DNA of 62,440 nucleotides from Virgibacillus dokdonensis (lineage in GTDB: Bacteria; Bacillota; Bacilli; Bacillales; Amphibacillaceae): the NCBI RefSeq assembly GCF_900166595.1, contig NZ_LT745751.1, positions 1 through 62,440 on the forward strand, written 5' to 3'. Made by a program: the position numbers and the translations under genes. Below the pieces are notes generated by a model, which was not told the origin of the DNA, did not search any database, and worked only from the letters and a program-made list of their open reading frames with translations. Positions within the stretch are counted from its first letter, which is position 1. Every line of letters starts with the position of its first letter. This document shows positions 32,370-42,300 of this stretch, piece by piece.

Positions 32370-35300
32370 ATGAAAGGAATACAAAAATATTTATACAATA
32401 AAGAAGATATACACTCCATTATTAATGGAGTGCAAGCAGGAATGGATGAACAGCTTGTAGCAGGGCTATCTGGTTCAGTTAGAGGCTTACTTGTATCTGT
32501 TATTCGAGGCGAGATGAAGAAGCCGATTTTGTTAGTCACCCACCAACTTGTGCAAGCACAGCAACTATACGATGATTTGGTTGGTATTGTGGGAGAGGAA
32601 GATGTTCATCTATATCCTGTTAATGAACTGATTGCTTCAGAAATCGCTATTGCAAGTCCAGAGTTACGCAGCCAGCGAATTGATTCATTAACTGCTTGGT
32701 CTCAAAATAAATCGGGGATTTTAATAGCTCCAGTATCTGCCTTAAAACGAATACTTCCTCCTCCAGCGTATTGGCAAACATATCAACTAGCATTTAAATA
32801 TGGAGAAGAAATTGATGTAAATCATTATTTAACAAATTTAATAGATATGGGATATGATCGCGCTTCCATGGTTACAACACCAGGTGAGTTTAGTAAACGT
32901 GGAGGAATTATTGATATATATCCTATTACCGAAAAGCATCCGATTCGAATTGAGCTATTTGATGAGGAAATTGACTCTATTCGTTATTTTGATGCTGAAA
33001 CCCAACGTTCATTAGATAAGCTGGAGGAAGTTACGATTGGGCCAGCAACAGAATTGCTATTAACAGAGTCCGATCTTCATACGGCTGGGGAGCGTTTGGA
33101 GGAAGCGCTTGCCGATACATTGAAAACGTTAAAGACACAAGAAGCAAAAGCAACATTGACAGAGGTAGTGCAACGAGATGTAGATCGATTAAAAAACCTC
33201 GAGCGCTTTCCTGAGATGTATAAATACATTGGTTATTTATATACAAATCCTGCTAGCTTACTAGATTACTTGCCAGGTGATGGCCAAATAATTATTGATG
33301 AAATGAGCCGAATACAAGAGACTGCATTACATTTGGATATAGAAGAGGGTGATTGGTACAGTAATTTACTAGCCAATAATCAAATGGTTAGAAATAGTTC
33401 ATTTTCATTTGATTGGCATGCTATATGGGAGCGTATGAAGCAGCCGCGTATCTATATGTCTGTGTTTTTACGCCATATCCCTAATACACAACCACAAAAT
33501 ATTGTTAATTTATCTTCACGACCGATGCAAGAATTCCATGGTCAAATGCATTTATTTAAAAATGAATTACTCCGCTGGGAAAAGGGGGACTATTCTGTTA
33601 TCGTTTTAGCTCCAGATAAAGAAAGAGCGGAAAGAATCCACTCTATATTTATGGATTATGATATCGATTTTGGGATTACAGAAGATTTACGGCTCCCTGT
33701 TGATAAACCAACGATTGCGGTAGGGAATATTTCAAGTGGCGTAGAGTTGCCGATGCACAAGCTTGTGTTAGTGACTGAGCAAGAACTATTTAAAAAACGT
33801 ACAAAACGACCGAGAAAGCAACAAAAAATCTCAAATGCCGAACGAATTAAGGATTATCAAGAATTAAAAGTAGGCGATTATGTTGTACATACAAATCATG
33901 GTGTCGGAAAATACCTCGGTATAGAAACTTTAAAAGTGAATGATCTGCATAAGGATTATTTGCTAATTAAATATTCTGGCGATGATAAGCTGTTTGTACC
34001 TATTGATCAAATTGACCAAGTACAAAAATTTGTAGGATCAGAAGGAAAAGAACCGAAGCTCTATAAGCTAGGCGGAAGTGAATGGAAAAAAGTAAAACGG
34101 AAAGTGCAATCATCTGTAGAGGATATTGCAGATGATCTCATTAAGCTCTATGCTGAAAGAGAAGCAAGAAAAGGGTACGCGTTTTCTGAAGATACAGAAA
34201 TGCAACGCGAATTTGAAGCATTGTTTCCTTATCAAGAAACAGAGGATCAATTACGTTGTATTCAAGAAATTAAACAAGATATGGAAAGAGAACGTCCAAT
34301 GGATCGTCTTCTTTGTGGGGATGTTGGCTACGGAAAAACAGAAGTAGCTATTCGCGCAGCCTTTAAGGCAATTGCTGATGGAAAACAAGTTGCGTTATTA
34401 GTTCCGACGACGATTCTAGCACAGCAACATTTTGAAACAATACGAGAGCGTTTTCAAGATTATCCAATTACTATCGGTTTATTAAGTAGATTTAGAACGA
34501 GAAAGCAGCAAAAGGAAACGTTAGATGGATTAAGAAAAGGAACTGTTGATATCGTTATTGGTACACATCGTATTTTATCTAAAGATGTTCAGTATCATGA
34601 TTTAGGTTTATTAATTGTTGACGAAGAGCAACGCTTCGGAGTAAAGCATAAGGAAAAAATTAAGCAGTTAAAATCGAATGTAGATGTACTTACGTTAACG
34701 GCAACACCTATTCCACGAACATTGCATATGTCTATGCTTGGTGTGCGGGATCTTTCTGTAATTGAAACGCCACCAGAAAATCGTTTTCCAATTCAAACCT
34801 ATGTGATGGAATATAATCCAATATTTGTTCGAGAGGCAATAGAGCGTGAAATGGCTCGAGGAGGTCAAGTGTTTTTTCTACATAACCGTGTAGAAAATAT
34901 TGAAGAGATAGCTAGAGAGCTAAGTTCACATATTGATGCTAGGATAGCGGTTGCGCATGGTCAAATGAATGAATCGGAATTGGAGAATGTTATTTTTTCC
35001 TTTTTAGAAGGAGAATTTGATGTCCTTGTAAGTACGACGATTATTGAAACGGGTGTTGATATTCCAAATGTAAATACCTTAATTGTAAACAATGCCGACC
35101 GAATGGGACTAAGTCAATTGTATCAATTGCGTGGTCGTGTAGGGCGTTCAAATCGAGTTGCTTATGCGTACTTTACGTATAGAAAAGATAAAGTGCTTAC
35201 CGAAGTTGCAGAAAAACGTCTACAAGCAATTAAAGAATTTACAGAATTGGGTTCTGGATTTAAAATCGCTATGCGCGATTTATCCATTCGAGGAGCGGGC

Positions 35301-35894
35301 AACCTGCTTGGTGCTCAACAGCATGGATTTATCGATTCGGTCGGTTTTGACATGTATTCACAAATGCTCAAAGAGGCGATTGATGCTCGCAAAGAAGGTA
35401 AAGATATAAGTGATGTAAAGCCATTTGATCCAGAATTGACATTAGTAATTGATGCGTATATTCCAGATGAATATATCCCAGATGAAAAGCAAAAAGTAGA
35501 CATCTATAAACAATTCCAATCCATGGAGACGACAGAAGATAAACAAGATTTACATGACGAATTAATTGATCGATTTGGGGACTATCCAGAAGAGGTAACC
35601 AATTTATTTACCGTATCTACGTTGAAAATGCTAGCGAAGCGAGAGCGAGTCCGTTCTATAAGTGAAAGTGAGAAAAACAAAAAAATCGAAGTGCTCGTTG
35701 ATGAAGAGCGTAGTCAACAAATTGATGGCGCAAAAGTATTCGAAATGGCGAATGCGTATGGACGAGATATCCAACTTGGAACCGAAAGCAGTAAATTAAA
35801 AATTGTATTTAAATATACCAATACGACGAAGCAGCAATGCTATAAAAATGTGGAAACGTTTATCGATAATTTAAAATTTGCCAATCGTAGTTAG
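32370..35894 (+). CDS. mfd: Transcription-repair coupling factor Mfd
   Basis: 1174 residues, full length. ATP-driven translocase that removes stalled RNA polymerase and recruits UvrA. UvrB-like N-terminal region, RNA polymerase interaction domain (DYVVHTNHGVGKYLGIETL), helicase motifs GDVGYGKTEVAIRAAF, DEEQRFGVKHKE, TATPIPRTLHMSM, the RG-rich motif VI region QLRGRVGRS, and a C-terminal TRCF domain. The ATG at 32370 has GGAGG 7 nt upstream; the frame extends 11 codons earlier with no ribosome site. Confidence 0.97.
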   Translation: MKGIQKYLYNKEDIHSIINGVQAGMDEQLVAGLSGSVRGLLVSVIRGEMKKPILLVTHQLVQAQQLYDDLVGIVGEEDVHLYPVNELIASEIAIASPELRSQRIDSLTAWSQNKSGILIAPVSALKRILPPPAYWQTYQLAFKYGEEIDVNHYLTNLIDMGYDRASMVTTPGEFSKRGGIIDIYPITEKHPIRIELFDEEIDSIRYFDAETQRSLDKLEEVTIGPATELLLTESDLHTAGERLEEALADTLKTLKTQEAKATLTEVVQRDVDRLKNLERFPEMYKYIGYLYTNPASLLDYLPGDGQIIIDEMSRIQETALHLDIEEGDWYSNLLANNQMVRNSSFSFDWHAIWERMKQPRIYMSVFLRHIPNTQPQNIVNLSSRPMQEFHGQMHLFKNELLRWEKGDYSVIVLAPDKERAERIHSIFMDYDIDFGITEDLRLPVDKPTIAVGNISSGVELPMHKLVLVTEQELFKKRTKRPRKQQKISNAERIKDYQELKVGDYVVHTNHGVGKYLGIETLKVNDLHKDYLLIKYSGDDKLFVPIDQIDQVQKFVGSEGKEPKLYKLGGSEWKKVKRKVQSSVEDIADDLIKLYAEREARKGYAFSEDTEMQREFEALFPYQETEDQLRCIQEIKQDMERERPMDRLLCGDVGYGKTEVAIRAAFKAIADGKQVALLVPTTILAQQHFETIRERFQDYPITIGLLSRFRTRKQQKETLDGLRKGTVDIVIGTHRILSKDVQYHDLGLLIVDEEQRFGVKHKEKIKQLKSNVDVLTLTATPIPRTLHMSMLGVRDLSVIETPPENRFPIQTYVMEYNPIFVREAIEREMARGGQVFFLHNRVENIEEIARELSSHIDARIAVAHGQMNESELENVIFSFLEGEFDVLVSTTIIETGVDIPNVNTLIVNNADRMGLSQLYQLRGRVGRSNRVAYAYFTYRKDKVLTEVAEKRLQAIKEFTELGSGFKIAMRDLSIRGAGNLLGAQQHGFIDSVGFDMYSQMLKEAIDARKEGKDISDVKPFDPELTLVIDAYIPDEYIPDEKQKVDIYKQFQSMETTEDKQDLHDELIDRFGDYPEEVTNLFTVSTLKMLAKRERVRSISESEKNKKIEVLVDEERSQQIDGAKVFEMANAYGRDIQLGTESSKLKIVFKYTNTTKQQCYKNVETFIDNLKFANRS

Positions 35895-35911
35895 TAAAAA
35901 TTAGTATTGTA

Positions 35912-35941
35912 TGTATAGTTATCCTGTTTTGCCTCATACTA
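35912..35941 (+). promoter_or_regulatory. Sigma-G promoter of spoVT
   Basis: TGTATA (35912-35917) and a perfect CATACTA (35935-35941) are separated by 17 bp, about 80 bp before the spoVT start. spoVT is known to be sigma-G-dependent. Confidence 0.85.
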
Positions 35942-36021
35942 AAACCACAGAAGATGATTTTTACACGGATTTTTGTGTGAAAAGCAGAGTCAATCACCAT
36001 AAGAAAGTGAGGCAACAAAGT

Positions 36022-36558
36022 ATGAAAGCAACAGGAATTGTGCGACGTATTGATGATCTTGGGAGAGTTGTTATACCTAAAGAAATAAGGAGAACGTTAC
36101 GCATTAGAGAGGGCGATCCACTAGAAATATACGTGGACCGTGAAGGAGAAGTTATTTTAAAGAAATATTCTCCTATTAGTGAGCTAGGTCAATTTGCTAA
36201 AGAATATGCAGAAGCGTTGTTTGATTCTTTGCATACCCCTGTTATCATATCCGATCGAGATGAGGTTATTGCAGTAGCAGGAGAATCAAAAAAAGAGTAC
36301 TTAAACAAAAACATCGGATCCCCTCTAACTAGTATTATTGAAGGTAGACAACAAGTCATGGAAAAAGAAACAAAATCATTAGAAATTGTCGATGGGCATG
36401 AAGAAGACTTGATATCCTATTGTATTAGTCCAATTATTGCAAATGGTGATGCAATTGGATCCGTAGTGATTTTTGCTAAAGAAGGGGAAAGCTTTTCAGC
36501 TGTTCAACAAAAAGCAGCAGAGACAGCGGCAAGCTTTCTAGCCAAGCAAATGGAATAA
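36022..36558 (+). CDS. spoVT: Stage V sporulation transcription factor SpoVT
   Basis: 178 residues. AbrB-like N-terminal DNA-binding domain (MKATGIVRRIDDLGRVVIPKEIRRTLRI) plus a C-terminal GAF-like domain (VIISDRDEVIAVAGESKKEYLN; GSVVIFAKE). It tunes sigma-G genes in the forespore. The ATG at 36022 follows GTGAGGCAACAAAGT and gives the same length as B. subtilis SpoVT; longer in-frame starts would lie over the sigma-G promoter. Confidence 0.96.
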   Translation: MKATGIVRRIDDLGRVVIPKEIRRTLRIREGDPLEIYVDREGEVILKKYSPISELGQFAKEYAEALFDSLHTPVIISDRDEVIAVAGESKKEYLNKNIGSPLTSIIEGRQQVMEKETKSLEIVDGHEEDLISYCISPIIANGDAIGSVVIFAKEGESFSAVQQKAAETAASFLAKQME

Positions 36559-37023
36559 TGTAATCTACTCCATAAGTGTGTCTGTTCAAAACAGAAGTAA
36601 AAAGGACTGAATTCAGCTAAGATCGCACCATCTATGCTTAAAAACTTCCTTTTTTCAAGGAACTGGAAAACGAACCAACGAAGAAATTGGATGTGTCATT
36701 AGTACTGAACTTTTTTGAACAACCGCTATAAGACGATAAACCAAAGTCCGAACTATATTTGATATTCTCTCCATAGAATTTCGAATTAGTTCGGCTTTTT
36801 CTGATATTATAGGAGAATATAAAGCTTTGACGTTTATCGTATAAGAAAACTGCAGCTTTCACCATAAAGATTTGGTGTTTCTTATACGGCAAAAAATATC
36901 CCTCTTGCTATGTAAGACTATGATATAATGAACCATATATTGTAGTATCAAAAAATCAAATTCGCGCTCGCGCAATTATTATGAAGGTTCCTTTAAGAAC
37001 CATGTTGCAAAAGGAAGTTCTAC
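36559..37023. other. Intergenic region between spoVT and yabM
   Basis: Holds a probable spoVT terminator at 36748-36805 (CCGAACTA ... TAGTTCGG then CTTTTTCT, with a long A+T-rich loop), a smaller TTCCTTTTTTCAAGGAA hairpin near 36646, and family B copy B8. A -10-like TATAAT occurs at 36923. Confidence 0.5.
36806..36882 (+). repeat. Family B hairpin repeat, copy B8
   Basis: TTATAGGAGAATATAAAGC, GTATAAGAAAACTGCAGC and GATTTGGTGTTTCTTATAC. The closing arms are ATAAGAAA and TTTCTTAT here, a variant pairing of the same stem. Confidence 0.65.
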
Positions 37024-38610
37024 ATGAATAGAAATGAAACAAATCAGCTTGTAAAAGGGGCGTTATTGTTAACAATTGTTGGCGTAATCAGTAAGCTATT
37101 AAGTGCTGGCTATCGTATCCCTTTGCAAAATGTAACAGGAGACATGGGGATTTATGTCTATCAACAGATCTACCCTGTCCTAGGAATTGGACTAATGTTA
37201 GCTTTATACGGATTTCCGTCGGCGATAGCAAAGCTAGCAGCGGAAGAACAATCTCAATCTCAAAGATTGTCTTTAACAAGTTTTTATTTCCCCATTTTCC
37301 TAATACTCTGTATGCTTAACGGCAGTTTAGCACTATTTATTTACATGAATGCACCATATATTGCAGGTTGGATTGGTGATGAACGTCTTACAGAAATATA
37401 CTATTTAGGTGCGTTAACATTTTTATTTATACCAGTAACGGCATTGTTACGTGGTACTTTTCAAGGGAATTTTGTGATGAAACCTACTGCTTTTTCTCAA
37501 CTAGCTGAACAGTTGTTTCGAGTAACGATTATCATTACTTCAGCAATAGTCATTGCCGAAAGTGGAAAGCCTATTTATACGATAGGAAGGGCTGCTGTTT
37601 TTGCCTCCATAATCGGGTTAATTGTTGCGACTATTGTTTTAGCTTGGTTTTTTTGGCGTGATAAGCCATTTCATATAGAAAAGCGACCTTATTCCATGCG
37701 TCATTATGTACATACGATTATTACTATTGGTATTGTTGCTACGTTAAACCATATGGTGTTACTTTTATTACAGTTTGCAGATACATTTACGTTATTTCCG
37801 AGTCTTTTAAAGGGTGGTTATTCTCAGCTCATGGCAATGGAGGCTAAAGGTGTGTTTGATCGAGGGCAACCGCTTATTCAGATTGGTACGGTACTTGGAT
37901 CATCGTTTGCATTGGCTCTAATGCCATCTATTTCGACGAGAAAATTAACGGAACAGCCGCAAATCTTTTACCCTTATATTCGTGGGGCGATGCTATTTAG
38001 CATTTATTTAGCAACAGGTGCGACGGTCGGGCTAATAGCTATTTTTCCTGAAGTAAATCAAGCTCTGTTTCAAGATCAACAAGGCCACGCTGCGTTACGT
38101 CTGTTAATGGTTGCGGTTTTATTGAGCTCACTTGCCATTACAGCTGCATCTATTTTACAAGGATTAGGATATATAAAACGTGTTGCTTTACTTATATTAC
38201 TAGCATTTTTCATGAAATGGATTGGCAATCTATGGCTTGTCCCATCAATAGGGATATTTGGCAGCTCCTTTGCTACAGTGCTCGCTTTACTCGTGTTTAG
38301 TGTGATTGCTTTAACAGAGCTACGGCGAAAGCTACCATTATTACAACTTTTAAGAAACGTACAATGGAAGGCGTTGCTACTTGCTACTTTCGTTATGGTT
38401 AGTTATTTATGGATAGTGAAATGGGTAGCGCATCCTTGGCTTGCACCTACAAGAGTGGCATCGTTTCTATTTGTTGTTTTCCTATCTATTACAGGCGCTA
38501 CTGTATACGGGTATTGCTTAATAAGACTAAAAGCTTTTACGGAACAACAATTGCAAATGCTCCCATCGCGACTTTCTTTACGATTCATTCGCAAGCAGCG
38601 TTATCGATAA
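37024..38610 (+). CDS. yabM: SpoVB/MurJ-type polysaccharide flippase YabM
   Basis: 528 residues, polytopic with about 14 membrane segments. MOP-superfamily exporter related to SpoVB and Wzx/MurJ; B. subtilis YabM can contribute lipid II flipping-like activity, although its exact substrate is uncertain. The N-terminal KGALLLTIVGVISKLLSAGYRIPLQN and ALMPSIS in the middle are typical. AAAGGAAG precedes the ATG. The C-terminus is basic (RLSLRFIRKQRYR). Confidence 0.9.
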   Translation: MNRNETNQLVKGALLLTIVGVISKLLSAGYRIPLQNVTGDMGIYVYQQIYPVLGIGLMLALYGFPSAIAKLAAEEQSQSQRLSLTSFYFPIFLILCMLNGSLALFIYMNAPYIAGWIGDERLTEIYYLGALTFLFIPVTALLRGTFQGNFVMKPTAFSQLAEQLFRVTIIITSAIVIAESGKPIYTIGRAAVFASIIGLIVATIVLAWFFWRDKPFHIEKRPYSMRHYVHTIITIGIVATLNHMVLLLLQFADTFTLFPSLLKGGYSQLMAMEAKGVFDRGQPLIQIGTVLGSSFALALMPSISTRKLTEQPQIFYPYIRGAMLFSIYLATGATVGLIAIFPEVNQALFQDQQGHAALRLLMVAVLLSSLAITAASILQGLGYIKRVALLILLAFFMKWIGNLWLVPSIGIFGSSFATVLALLVFSVIALTELRRKLPLLQLLRNVQWKALLLATFVMVSYLWIVKWVAHPWLAPTRVASFLFVVFLSITGATVYGYCLIRLKAFTEQQLQMLPSRLSLRFIRKQRYR

Positions 38611-38675
38611 AGGTAGCGAAATGAGGAAGCTTACACCAATGAGGTTTTTATCAATTACCGCTTTAAAATTAGAAA

Positions 38676-38740
38676 AGACGAGCTGGACAAGTCTACATGG
38701 GAGGTAACTGCATCCACAACATTTCAGGATTTACTCGTCT
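38676..38740 (+). terminator. Possible long-range hairpin after yabM
   Basis: AGACGAG (38676-38682) and CTCGTCT (38734-38740) are complementary across a 51-nt loop. Without a T tract, support is weak. Confidence 0.3.
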
Positions 38741-38788
38741 AAGCAAAACTACGTCCATAAAAGGATGGTGATAAGCCAAGTTTTTCTA
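38741..38788 (+). repeat. Family B partial copy B9
   Basis: The right half of the element: AAGCAAAACTACG ... GGTGATAAGCCAAGTTTTTCTAAG. It is immediately followed by family A copy A6. Confidence 0.65.
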
Positions 38789-38792
38789 AGAC

Positions 38793-39062
38793 GATAAGAA
38801 AGTATAAAAATTAGATGCTTTGAGGTAAGAAAATAACAGAGTAAGCCACGTCCGGCTCCAGCGCCCAGCAACTAGGCGACTTCACGAAGTCTCCCTACGA
38901 TAAGCCACCATCGGTTCGTGCTAAATAGGAAGGCCGACTAAAGACGGGCTTGCCGGAGGGCGCCGGCATACTCCTGTTTCAGGAGCATGGTTCCTAAAAA
39001 TTTAGTGGATTCGTTCCACTCGCTACGTTGCTAAACGGGCACCCCCGAGCATTTGTTCGCTA
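38793..39062 (+). repeat. Family A dispersed repeat, copy A6
   Basis: Full length, GATAAGAAAGTATAAAAATTAG to GAGCATTTGTTCG. It has the TGCCGGAGGGCGCCGGCA subtype hairpin and the perfect CTCCTG/CAGGAG hairpin. Very close to A7 (shared AAAAATTAGATGCTTTG and GAAGTCTCCCTACG), suggesting a recent common origin. Confidence 0.92.
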
Positions 39063-39143
39063 AGGCTACGAACTAGTTTCATGGGGGAAGAAACAACCCT
39101 CATTCAATAAAAATTCACTTTATAACTCAGGAAGGAGCTAGCT

Positions 39144-40586
39144 ATGAACAAAATCGAAATTATTGGTCTTGGTGCAGGAGACTTGGATCAGTTACCTTTA
39201 GGTATTTATAAAAAGCTTTGTAATTTAGACAAGTCCGTGTACGTCCGCACGCTGGATCATCCTGTTGTTCAAGCATTGCAAGCAGAAGGTGTGAGCTTCC
39301 ATTCCTTTGATACAATTTATGAGGAAGAAGAACAGTTTACTAATGTATACCATCGTATTGTTGCAATTATTTTAGAAAAAGCGAAAATAGAACAGGTTAT
39401 CTATGCTGTGCCTGGACATCCCATGCTTGCGGAAAAGACCGTACAAATCTTGCTGGATTCCGAATGTGAGGTAGAAATCATCGGTGGAAGCAGTTATTTA
39501 GATGATCTATTTACCGCATTAAAAATAGATCCTATTGATGGATTTCAATTTCTTGATGCAACATCTTTCAAGCGTCAAGATATAAGCTATCACAATCACC
39601 TCGTGTTTTCGCAAGTGTATGACCAAATAATTGCTTCTGAAGTAAAACTGACATTGTTAGAGGACTTACCTGCAGACTATCCAATTACCATTATTGATGC
39701 AGTAGGAAGCGCTCGGGAAAAAATAGTAGAAGTTCCTTTAGAAGAATTAGATCGCACGGTTGACGTTAGTAATTTAACAAGTGTCTATGTCCCACCCGCA
39801 CCGGAGCATTTATTACATCATACGTTTGCAAATTTACGCCAAGTGATCCATACGTTAAGAGGGCCTGATGGATGCCCGTGGGATCAGAAGCAGACACATG
39901 AAAGTCTGCGAGAATATGCTATTGAAGAAGTGTATGAGCTCATTGACGCGATTGACCAACAAGATGACGAAGGGATTATTGAAGAATTAGGTGACGTACT
40001 GCTACAAGTTATGCTACACAGTCAAATTGGGGAAGATGAAGGTTATTTTACGATAGATGATGTCATTCGAAACCTTACGGAAAAAATGATTCATCGTCAT
40101 CCACATGTCTTTCAAAATGAATCTGTTTACAATGCAGATGAAGTCGTAAAGAATTGGGAGCAATTAAAAAAGGATGAAAAAGGAGAGACAAGAGCATCTG
40201 CGTTAGATGGTATTGCAAAGCATTTACCATCACTTGCACGGGCGTATCAATTACAAAAAAGAGCAGCAAAAGTAGGGTTTGATTGGCATTCTCTACAAGG
40301 TGCCTATGATAAATTACAAGAGGAGCTAGAAGAATTTAAGGTAGCTATAAAAAAAGGAAATGCACATGAACAAGAGAAGGAGTTTGGCGATATATTATTT
40401 GTTCTAGCGAATATAGCAAGGTATTATAAAATAAACCCAGAAGTAGCCTTACATCATACGAATGAAAAATTTATTTTGCGTTTTTCCTATATGGAACAAG
40501 CATTAAAAGATCGTCAGCGTTCCATTCAAGAAGTAACTTTAGAAGAGATGAATGAATTATGGGAAGAGGCGAAAGAAAAGGAGTAA
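39144..40586 (+). CDS. yabN: Tetrapyrrole methylase-domain / MazG nucleotide pyrophosphohydrolase fusion
   Basis: 480 residues. N-terminal tetrapyrrole-methylase-like domain (IEIIGLGAGDLDQLPLGIYK; VYAVPGHPMLAEKT-type region) fused to two MazG domains. The first carries GPDGCPWDQKQTHESLREYAIEEVYELIDAI and EELGDVLLQV, the metal-binding EExxE...ExxD pattern; the second has EELEEFKVAI and EFGDILFVLANIAR. It is expected to hydrolyse NTPs. AGGAAGGAG precedes the ATG. rqcP follows after 4 bp. Confidence 0.95.
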   Translation: MNKIEIIGLGAGDLDQLPLGIYKKLCNLDKSVYVRTLDHPVVQALQAEGVSFHSFDTIYEEEEQFTNVYHRIVAIILEKAKIEQVIYAVPGHPMLAEKTVQILLDSECEVEIIGGSSYLDDLFTALKIDPIDGFQFLDATSFKRQDISYHNHLVFSQVYDQIIASEVKLTLLEDLPADYPITIIDAVGSAREKIVEVPLEELDRTVDVSNLTSVYVPPAPEHLLHHTFANLRQVIHTLRGPDGCPWDQKQTHESLREYAIEEVYELIDAIDQQDDEGIIEELGDVLLQVMLHSQIGEDEGYFTIDDVIRNLTEKMIHRHPHVFQNESVYNADEVVKNWEQLKKDEKGETRASALDGIAKHLPSLARAYQLQKRAAKVGFDWHSLQGAYDKLQEELEEFKVAIKKGNAHEQEKEFGDILFVLANIARYYKINPEVALHHTNEKFILRFSYMEQALKDRQRSIQEVTLEEMNELWEEAKEKE

Positions 40587-40590
40587 AACA

Positions 40591-40851
40591 ATGCGTCTAG
40601 ACAAATTTTTAAAAGTATCTCGTTTAATTAAGCGTCGTACGTTAGCCAAGGAAGTAGCTGATCAAGGTAGAATTACGGTAAATGGTAATCAATCTAAAGC
40701 GGCTACGACATTAACGGTAGGCGATGAGCTTGTTATTCGCTTTGGGCAAAAGGTAGTTACACTGCGTATTGATAATTTACGAGAAACAGTGAAAAAAGAG
40801 GAAGCCCAATCCATGTATACCATTATAAAAGAAGAAAAAATTACGAATTAA
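40591..40851 (+). CDS. rqcP: S4-domain ribosome quality-control factor RqcP
   Basis: 86 residues. S4 RNA-binding protein (YabO) that stabilises P-site tRNA during RqcH-driven poly-alanine tailing of stalled 50S subunits. MRLDKFLKVSRLIKRRTLAKEVADQGRITVNG is the S4 motif. The ATG at 40591 follows AAAGGAG; upstream in-frame codons overlap yabN. Confidence 0.95.
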   Translation: MRLDKFLKVSRLIKRRTLAKEVADQGRITVNGNQSKAATTLTVGDELVIRFGQKVVTLRIDNLRETVKKEEAQSMYTIIKEEKITN

Positions 40852-40912
40852 AAAGTTCTATACTTGTCCCTCCTATCATAAACTACTATGGATAAGGAGG
40901 GTGTTTTTTGCG

Positions 40913-41212
40913 ATGAACTATTATGAGAATAAAGAGCATATACCACGTGTTACTACAGATCATACGGTAAAAATGAATAATCGTAAAAATTTGGAAATTA
41001 CAGGTGTGAAAGAAGTGGATAGCTTTGATAATGAAGAATTTTTACTGGAAACAGTAATGGGTTATTTAATTATACGTGGGCAAAATTTACAGCTGAAAAA
41101 TCTAGATGTTAATGATGGTTCTGTTGTTATCAAAGGGAAAATTTACGAGCTTTCTTATATTGATGAACAGCAGGAGAAGGCTAAAGGGTTCTTTAGCAAG
41201 TTATTTAAATGA
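40913..41212 (+). CDS. yabP: Spore protein YabP
   Basis: 99 residues. Mother-cell sporulation protein of the YabP/YqfC family, needed for proper spore formation in B. subtilis; molecular role unknown. DHTVKMNNRKNLEITGVKEVDSFDNEEFLLETVMGYLIIRGQNL is the family core. Start chosen at the ATG at 40913, after AAGGAGGGTG. CATAAACT at 40877 resembles a sigma-E -10, but no convincing -35 is seen. It overlaps yabQ by ATGA. Confidence 0.9.
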   Translation: MNYYENKEHIPRVTTDHTVKMNNRKNLEITGVKEVDSFDNEEFLLETVMGYLIIRGQNLQLKNLDVNDGSVVIKGKIYELSYIDEQQEKAKGFFSKLFK

Positions 41213-41808
41213 GTTTAAGTACGCAGCTTGTAACAATGTTATCTATGATTGCAGGTGGCTTGTCTACGGGTGTCATGCTAGACACCTTTCGTAGGTTCTC
41301 TCCTTATTGGAGAAATAGGAAGATCATGATTTATGTAATGGAAGTAGGGTTTTGGACCTCACAAACATTATTGCTTTTTTATATTTTATTTTTGGTTAAT
41401 GGTGGAGAGATAAGGTTATATATTGTACTAGCATGTCTACTAGGTTTTTCAATGTATCAAGCGATACTCTCCAATTATTATAAGAAGTTACTGGAGCATT
41501 TCATACGAATTGCGCTCTCTATCTATCGTTTTTTTTCACGACTTATACAAGTCTTCATTATTTCACCGATAAAAGGAATTGTAATGGTTATTTATACAGT
41601 ATTTATATGGGTTTTAAAACTGATTCTCTCTCTGCTACTTTTCGTTTTAACGGTGATTGTAACGCCAATCCAATGGTTACTAAGAGGAGTCTACCAGTTG
41701 CTACCTAAAAAAGTTCAAGGAATTCTATTACAAATAGCAGGATTTTATAGTACAATAAAGAATAACTTAAGTAAGGTTTGGGAGAAAATTCGCTGGAAGA
41801 GGAGGTAA
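41209..41808 (+). CDS. yabQ: Spore cortex biosynthesis protein YabQ
   Basis: 199 residues. Polytopic membrane protein required for cortex synthesis. Four to five hydrophobic segments are visible (TMLSMIAGGLSTGVMLDTF; MEVGFWTSQTLLLFYILFLV; LYIVLACLLGFSMYQAIL; KGIVMVIYTVFIWVLKLIL). Its start overlaps the yabP stop by four bases, so translation is coupled. Confidence 0.93.
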   Translation: MSLSTQLVTMLSMIAGGLSTGVMLDTFRRFSPYWRNRKIMIYVMEVGFWTSQTLLLFYILFLVNGGEIRLYIVLACLLGFSMYQAILSNYYKKLLEHFIRIALSIYRFFSRLIQVFIISPIKGIVMVIYTVFIWVLKLILSLLLFVLTVIVTPIQWLLRGVYQLLPKKVQGILLQIAGFYSTIKNNLSKVWEKIRWKRR

Positions 41809-41814
41809 TAGGTA

Positions 41815-42195
41815 TTGACTACAAGTAAACAAAGTGTAAGAAAACTGGATTCGAATTACATGCAACAATACGATGCCTATGTAGAAAGGCAAAATCGAAA
41901 AAAGCGACGTTTAATTCGACGTTTGGTGTTATTTGGAGTTATTACTCTCGTTATTCTTGGCGGTATGACTACATATCATATCCAGCAGCGCTCTCTTTAT
42001 GCGGAAAAGACAGACGAATATGAAAATCTACAAGCAGAATTGACGGATTTGAGAAAAGAACAAAAAAATCTGAAACAAGAAGCAGAGCGTTTAAAAAATG
42101 AGGATTATGTACTAGAAATAGCGAGAACAAACTATTTCTTATCTAAAGAGGGCGAATTAATTTTTAAAGTTCCTGATAAAGAACCATCTTATTGA
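41815..42195 (+). CDS. divIC: Cell-division protein DivIC
   Basis: 126 residues. Bitopic septum protein of the FtsB family, partner of FtsL and DivIB. A basic cytoplasmic head (RQNRKKRRLIRR), one membrane segment (LVLFGVITLVILGGMTTYHI) and an outside coiled coil (EYENLQAELTDLRKEQKNLKQEAERLKN) are followed by ARTNYFLSKEGELIFKVP. Start is TTG with GAGGAGG upstream. The yabR promoter -35 overlaps its stop codon. Confidence 0.95.
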   Translation: MTTSKQSVRKLDSNYMQQYDAYVERQNRKKRRLIRRLVLFGVITLVILGGMTTYHIQQRSLYAEKTDEYENLQAELTDLRKEQKNLKQEAERLKNEDYVLEIARTNYFLSKEGELIFKVPDKEPSY

Positions 42196-42221
42196 CACAC
42201 TTTCGTCAGCTTGGCTATAAT
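42192..42221 (+). promoter_or_regulatory. Sigma-A promoter of yabR
   Basis: TTGACA (42192-42197) overlapping the divIC stop, 18-bp spacer, TATAAT (42216-42221). It allows yabR expression independent of the upstream genes. Confidence 0.85.
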
Positions 42222-42300
42222 ATAATAGTAAGCTGATGATACATCATCGGTGGTTACTATTATTAGTTTCCTAAAAATTCTAAGGAGGAGCATTTTTTTT

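Noticed and set aside
38409..38624. Plus-strand frame overlapping the end of yabM
   Set aside because: It lies in another frame of a well-supported membrane protein gene.
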